Shown one piece after another: positions 33,016-35,614 of a DNA stretch of 35,614 nucleotides. The DNA comes from an uncultured Opitutales bacterium. GTDB taxonomy: Bacteria > Verrucomicrobiota > Verrucomicrobiia > Opitutales > Intestinicryptomonadaceae. The notes under the pieces are model-generated. The model was not told the DNA's origin. It made no database searches and was given only the letters and a program-made list of their open reading frames with translations. Made by a program: the position numbers and the translations under genes. The stretch is from assembly GCA_900545705.1 (NCBI GenBank), contig URAK01000018.1:1-35614 (forward strand). Direction: 5' to 3'. How positions within the stretch are numbered: position 1 is the stretch's first letter; each line of letters opens with the position of its first letter.

Positions 33016-33582
33016 TCAGATGCGCATAGAGAAGGTTTTGCCGCCGAATGCGTCGGCCGCGGAAACGCCGTCTATGCGGCTGATTGCATCGGCGATGGTG
33101 GTCGAGGCATAATTGTTCAACTCCAGATCGGACATGTGCGACCCGTCCGTCATTAGCTGAAACATTGCAAGCAAGTCGCCTGTGCGCTTGCGCACTTCAA
33201 TCCCAGTCCGCTGGACTTCGCTCGGCAGTTTTGCCTCGGAGCGCTTGACGGCGTTTTGCACTTCGACCATTGCGATGTCGGAATCTGTCCCCGTCTTAAA
33301 AACAAGCGAGCACGAGTATGTGCCAGTGTTTGAACATTCGGAGTCAAAATAAAGCAGATTTTCAATTCCGTTTAAATTGGCCTCTATGACAAGGGCAACA
33401 GTGTCTTTTAAAACTTCCGCGCTCGCGCCGCTGTAAGTTGCCTGCACGCGGATTTGCGGCGGCGATATCTCCGGATAGTCCGCAACAGGCAGCTTGAATA
33501 TGGTAAGCGCGCCTGTAATGACGAGCAGCAAACTTATGACCGCCGCAAAACGCGGGTGCTCTATAAAAAATTTTGAAAACAT
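33016..33582 (-). CDS. RND efflux pump, N-terminal portion (188 codons)
   Basis: The ATG at 33582 opens the N-terminal end of an HAE1 RND pump: TM1 (FAAVISLLLVITGALTIFKLP), the DYPEISPPQIRVQATYSGAS motif, then the first porter subdomain up to ADAFGGKTFSMRI, where a TGA ends the frame. Alone it would be one membrane helix with part of a porter domain, and not a working transporter. It begins 7 nt past the adaptor gene on the same strand, as usual for MFP-RND pairs. Confidence 0.9.
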   Translation of the reverse strand: MFSKFFIEHPRFAAVISLLLVITGALTIFKLPVADYPEISPPQIRVQATYSGASAEVLKDTVALVIEANLNGIENLLYFDSECSNTGTYSCSLVFKTGTDSDIAMVEVQNAVKRSEAKLPSEVQRTGIEVRKRTGDLLAMFQLMTDGSHMSDLELNNYASTTIADAISRIDGVSAADAFGGKTFSMRI

Positions 33583-33589
33583 AGCTTGC

Positions 33590-34702
33590 CTATTTTACAA
33601 TGTCTACTTTTACATTTTCGATGACCTTGTGAACGCCGTCGCTTACGACGCGCTCGCCGGCTTTAAGGCCTGAATTTACGAACTGCCGCCCGCCGTCCAT
33701 GCGCCCGAGGGATACGTTTCTGCGCTTCGGGACATTGTTGTCATCAAGTACAAACACATATGGGGAATCTTCGTCATACATGAGAGCGGTGCTTGGTAGG
33801 ACCACTTTTTCCACCCCTTTTTTGTTTCCAAGATAAACTGCGACCGTATTGTTTGGCAATAGCCTCGACTTTGAATTTTTGAATTTTGCAAAAACCTGGA
33901 TAGTATCGGTAGTTTTAACCGCCTCGTTGTTGACGAACTCGATAGAGCCTTCCTCGTCGAAAAAAGAATTATCCGCCATTTTTATCTTTACAGTGCAGTT
34001 TTTTTTCAGGCCCTCGATGTCCGAGAAATTATTGAGGAAATCTCGCGTGCTCATTGAAAATTTAACTCTTATGGGGTCAAGCTGGATAATGGTCACCAAA
34101 ATTCCGGAAGACGGCGTAATATAATTTCCCTCGGTGTAATTAGTAAGCCCTATTACGCCTGAAATGGGGGAATAAATGCGGCAGTGGTTGTAATCGTCCT
34201 CGGAAAGTATAAATTCCGCCTTGGCGCCGAGCAACGAGGCTTGGTACGACTTATATTGGCTTAGTGCGCTCTCCATTTCATCTTTTGTGGAGACACCTTT
34301 CTTATACAACTGGTCAATGCGCTCGTAGTCATTTTTTGCATAGATGAGCTTCGCCTCATACTCTGCGATTTTTGCCTGGTCCATTTTCATTGTGGCGTCG
34401 TAGCGCGTGTCGTCAAAGACATACAAAAGCTGGCCCTTCTTGACAAAATCGCCGTCTTTGAAACCGATTTTTGTGAGGTCGGCGGAAATTCTCGAAGTGA
34501 TGTCAACCGACGAAATAGGGACTACCCTGCCCGTGTATCTATACTCCGCAAGTTCATATTCCGTGGCCGCATTGCAAACTGGGACGGAAATTCTTGGAGC
34601 GCCCGCTTCCGAGGGCGATTGCTGCGGCGCGGCCAGAAGAGGCGAAACGAGAAACGCCGCAAGTGAGATATGTAAAGCGATTTTTTGGAGAGATTGCTTC
34701 AT
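33590..34702 (-). CDS. Periplasmic adaptor (membrane fusion protein) of RND efflux pump
   Basis: 370 residues. An AcrA/MexA-like protein that links the RND pump to the outer-membrane channel. The signal peptide (ALHISLAAFLVSPLLAA) lacks a lipobox Cys, so it is not a lipoprotein but periplasmic or anchored by its head. The lipoyl half-motif DGDFVKKGQLLYVFDD (97-112), a helical hairpin (DYERIDQLYKKGVSTKDEME), the second lipoyl half (RIYSPISGVIGLTNYTEGNYI) and the beta-barrel domain (LDPIRVKFSMSTRDF) occur in the normal order. It overlaps marR by ATGA and lies 7 nt before the RND gene. Confidence 0.94.
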   Translation of the reverse strand: MKQSLQKIALHISLAAFLVSPLLAAPQQSPSEAGAPRISVPVCNAATEYELAEYRYTGRVVPISSVDITSRISADLTKIGFKDGDFVKKGQLLYVFDDTRYDATMKMDQAKIAEYEAKLIYAKNDYERIDQLYKKGVSTKDEMESALSQYKSYQASLLGAKAEFILSEDDYNHCRIYSPISGVIGLTNYTEGNYITPSSGILVTIIQLDPIRVKFSMSTRDFLNNFSDIEGLKKNCTVKIKMADNSFFDEEGSIEFVNNEAVKTTDTIQVFAKFKNSKSRLLPNNTVAVYLGNKKGVEKVVLPSTALMYDEDSPYVFVLDDNNVPKRRNVSLGRMDGGRQFVNSGLKAGERVVSDGVHKVIENVKVDIVK

Positions 34703-35157
34703 ACGAGTTCTTTTTCGAGATTTATTTGAAGAGATTGCAATAGGTTTGCGAGGGCGATAGAGTCTTCTCGCGGGAGGTTGCCTATTGCTTTAAAAAAGTA
34801 GTCAATTTCAATTTGCTTTATTTTAGATTCAAGAAGCTCTAATTTTTTTGTTTTGGAAAGAATGATATTTCTGGAATCGCAAGTTGAGCGGGATTTGCAA
34901 ATAAAGCCGTGCCGGACAAGCCGTGCGACGGATTGAGAAGCGAGACTTTTTGAAATTTTGAATGTTTTTATAAGATCTTTTAGCATAATGTCGCCCTCCG
35001 CCTCCGCTAGAAAACGCAGTATTTCAATTTGCCCGACACTTAATCCGTAAAGGCGGTGGTTATCTTTGTGCGCGATAAACCTTCTCATTTTTTCCGCGCA
35101 CGCATTAAGAAGCCTGCAAACTTCTTTTGCGGGTTCACTGTTGTTTTTTTTATTCAT
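34699..35157 (-). CDS. MarR-family transcriptional regulator
   Basis: 152 residues from the ATG at 35157; an in-frame start 45 nt further upstream falls in the putative operator region and is not preferred. The winged helix covers SVGQIEILRFLAEAEGD, LKDLIKTFKISKSLASQSV and the wing with DSRNIILSKTKK (matching the MarR DxRxxxxxLT pattern). It is the first gene of the efflux operon and overlaps the adaptor gene by ATGA, so it is likely autoregulated and controls the pump genes in response to a ligand. Palindromes lie just upstream of its start. Confidence 0.93.
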   Translation of the reverse strand: MNKKNNSEPAKEVCRLLNACAEKMRRFIAHKDNHRLYGLSVGQIEILRFLAEAEGDIMLKDLIKTFKISKSLASQSVARLVRHGFICKSRSTCDSRNIILSKTKKLELLESKIKQIEIDYFFKAIGNLPREDSIALANLLQSLQINLEKELV

Positions 35158-35173
35158 ATAATAATTGTAATAG

Positions 35174-35198
35174 CCATAGAGGGTAAAAAAATCTATGG
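35174..35198. promoter_or_regulatory. Inverted repeat CCATAGA/TCTATGG in front of marR
   Basis: CCATAGA (35174-35180) and TCTATGG (35192-35198) are exact reverse complements separated by 11 nt, 17-41 nt upstream of the marR ATG. It could be an operator or a leader hairpin. Confidence 0.4.
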
Positions 35199-35205
35199 GC
35201 AAAAA

Positions 35206-35223
35206 AGTTTACGTAAGTAAACT
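35206..35223. promoter_or_regulatory. Perfect 18-bp palindromic site, probable MarR operator
   Basis: AGTTTAC (35206-35212) and GTAAACT (35217-35223) are perfect inverted arms around GTAA. Size and symmetry match MarR-type operators, and it lies about 50-65 nt upstream of marR, where the promoter would be. Confidence 0.55.
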
Positions 35224-35453
35224 AATACGCTAAACGCGCACATATACAGAAAGTTTCAAGATTTTAAAAAATTTTTATATCAGATTAGTTATTAAAGACA
35301 TAAAAAATGAAAGAGTGAGGATACTACAACTGCGGATAAAATCTCACACATAAAAAGATAAAATACTTATAATATAATAAAATAAGCAAACATCACTTCA
35401 GATATAGAAGATTACAATAATAAATTCGTATCACATCTATATACTTAGCGTTG
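35224..35453. other. Strongly AT-rich gene-free stretch
   Basis: About 230 bp of very AT-rich DNA with no open frame worth calling. It contains TATAAT-like strings (such as CTTATAATATAATAAAATAAG near 35375, given here only as a landmark shortened to TATAATATAATAAAATAAG) that could act as promoters on either strand. Composition differs sharply from the rest of the window. Confidence 0.5.
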
Positions 35454-35614
35454 TTAAAAAAACTTGTCCACAAGCTTCGTGGCACTTGAATCGAATACGC
35501 TCCCATTGCCAACATATTGCCGTTTCGATAATATACGCCCTCCAGAATCGGTCGTCGCTACTATGTCTCCGCGCAAATTGTAATGCTTATAGTTTAGCCC
35601 GCTACTGTCCGCAT
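35454..35614 (-). CDS. RHS/YD-repeat protein, C-terminal end (cut by window edge)
   Basis: Reading the minus strand back from a TAA at 35456-35454 gives an open frame of 52 codons to the window edge. It includes NYKHYNLRGDIVATTDSGGR, close to the RHS/YD-repeat unit (Y-x-x-x-G-x-I-x-x-x-x-D-x-x-G), followed by only about 26 more residues ending VDKFF. RHS proteins are large surface or secreted shells, often with a toxin domain at the end. Here the frame ends soon after a repeat unit, so this is a truncated or degenerate end, or an RHS form without a toxin tip. It sits next to the AT-rich stretch. Confidence 0.65.
   Translation of the reverse strand, partial: ADSSGLNYKHYNLRGDIVATTDSGGRILSKRQYVGNGSVFDSSATKLVDKFF

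Larger units (their letters stand above)
30475..33582 (-). pseudogene. RND efflux pump gene interrupted by one in-frame TGA (or read through)
   Basis: Read as one frame, 33582 to 30475 gives 1,035 codons, the usual HAE1/AcrB length, with a single stop (TGA, 33018-33016) at codon 189. The surrounding residues read SMRI-stop-TDPIRMGG, where the family has a conserved MRIW followed by a DP or NP; the stop replaces the Trp (TGG to TGA, one base). No frameshift is needed. The rest of the sequence is well conserved, so the loss is recent, or a sequence error, or the stop is read through. Confidence 0.8.

Noticed and set aside
33016..33018. Reassignment of TGA to Trp (alternative genetic code)
   Set aside because: TGA is the normal end of many intact genes in this window, including batD, gmk's upstream neighbour and several ATGA overlaps, and no other gene has an internal TGA.

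Overview
The window looks like chromosomal DNA from a Gram-negative bacterium of the Verrucomicrobiota, with an Opitutales/Puniceicoccales-like lineage my best guess. Three things point this way. It has a Bat/MoxR operon of the kind found in Verrucomicrobiota, Bacteroidota and spirochaetes. It has an outer membrane (TolC-like lipoprotein, RND pump, beta-barrel-like protein) together with TatA. Many starts lack a good Shine-Dalgarno sequence, and genes are often coupled by ATGA or TAATG overlaps. The taxon is inferred from gene content only. I saw no rRNA, tRNA, CRISPR array or complete mobile element.

Layout. 1-2400: the 5' part of purL (minus, cut by the left edge) diverges from a secreted beta-barrel-like protein. 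2700-5500: a minus-strand group (SDR oxidoreductase, a 47-aa membrane peptide, gpsA), then the ribosome hibernation factor hpf. 5680-16130: a secreted acidic protein, then a tight MoxR-DUF58-DUF4381-BatA-BatB/C-BatD-BatE operon with an unusual BatB-BatC fusion that carries a long Gln/Asn-rich tail. 16250-19600: a tri-haem membrane-anchored cytochrome c peroxidase, an acyl-ACP thioesterase, a small integral membrane protein and guanylate kinase, converging on tatA.

20060-27970: the least explained part. A minus-strand operon encodes an ABCG-type fused ATPase-permease, a 43-aa peptide, and four exported or anchored proteins of unknown function, one of which looks like a metallopeptidase that has lost its zinc site. 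Across a 55-bp intergenic region lies a divergent pair of secreted proteins, one internally duplicated. I consider this the best candidate for an undescribed envelope or export system.

28320-35160: a multidrug efflux locus on the minus strand: MarR regulator, periplasmic adaptor, RND pump, TolC-like lipoprotein, with a TetR regulator at the end. The RND gene has one in-frame TGA exactly where the family has a conserved Trp, so it is split into 188- and 841-codon parts. Palindromes that could be operators lie in front of marR. The right edge holds an AT-rich gene-free stretch and the last 52 codons of an RHS/YD-repeat protein.

By family knowledge, the Bat operon (envelope stress and aerotolerance), the peroxidase and the efflux pump would all serve envelope and oxidative-stress defence. 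The remaining genes are housekeeping (purine, phospholipid, ribosome hibernation, GMP kinase, Tat export).
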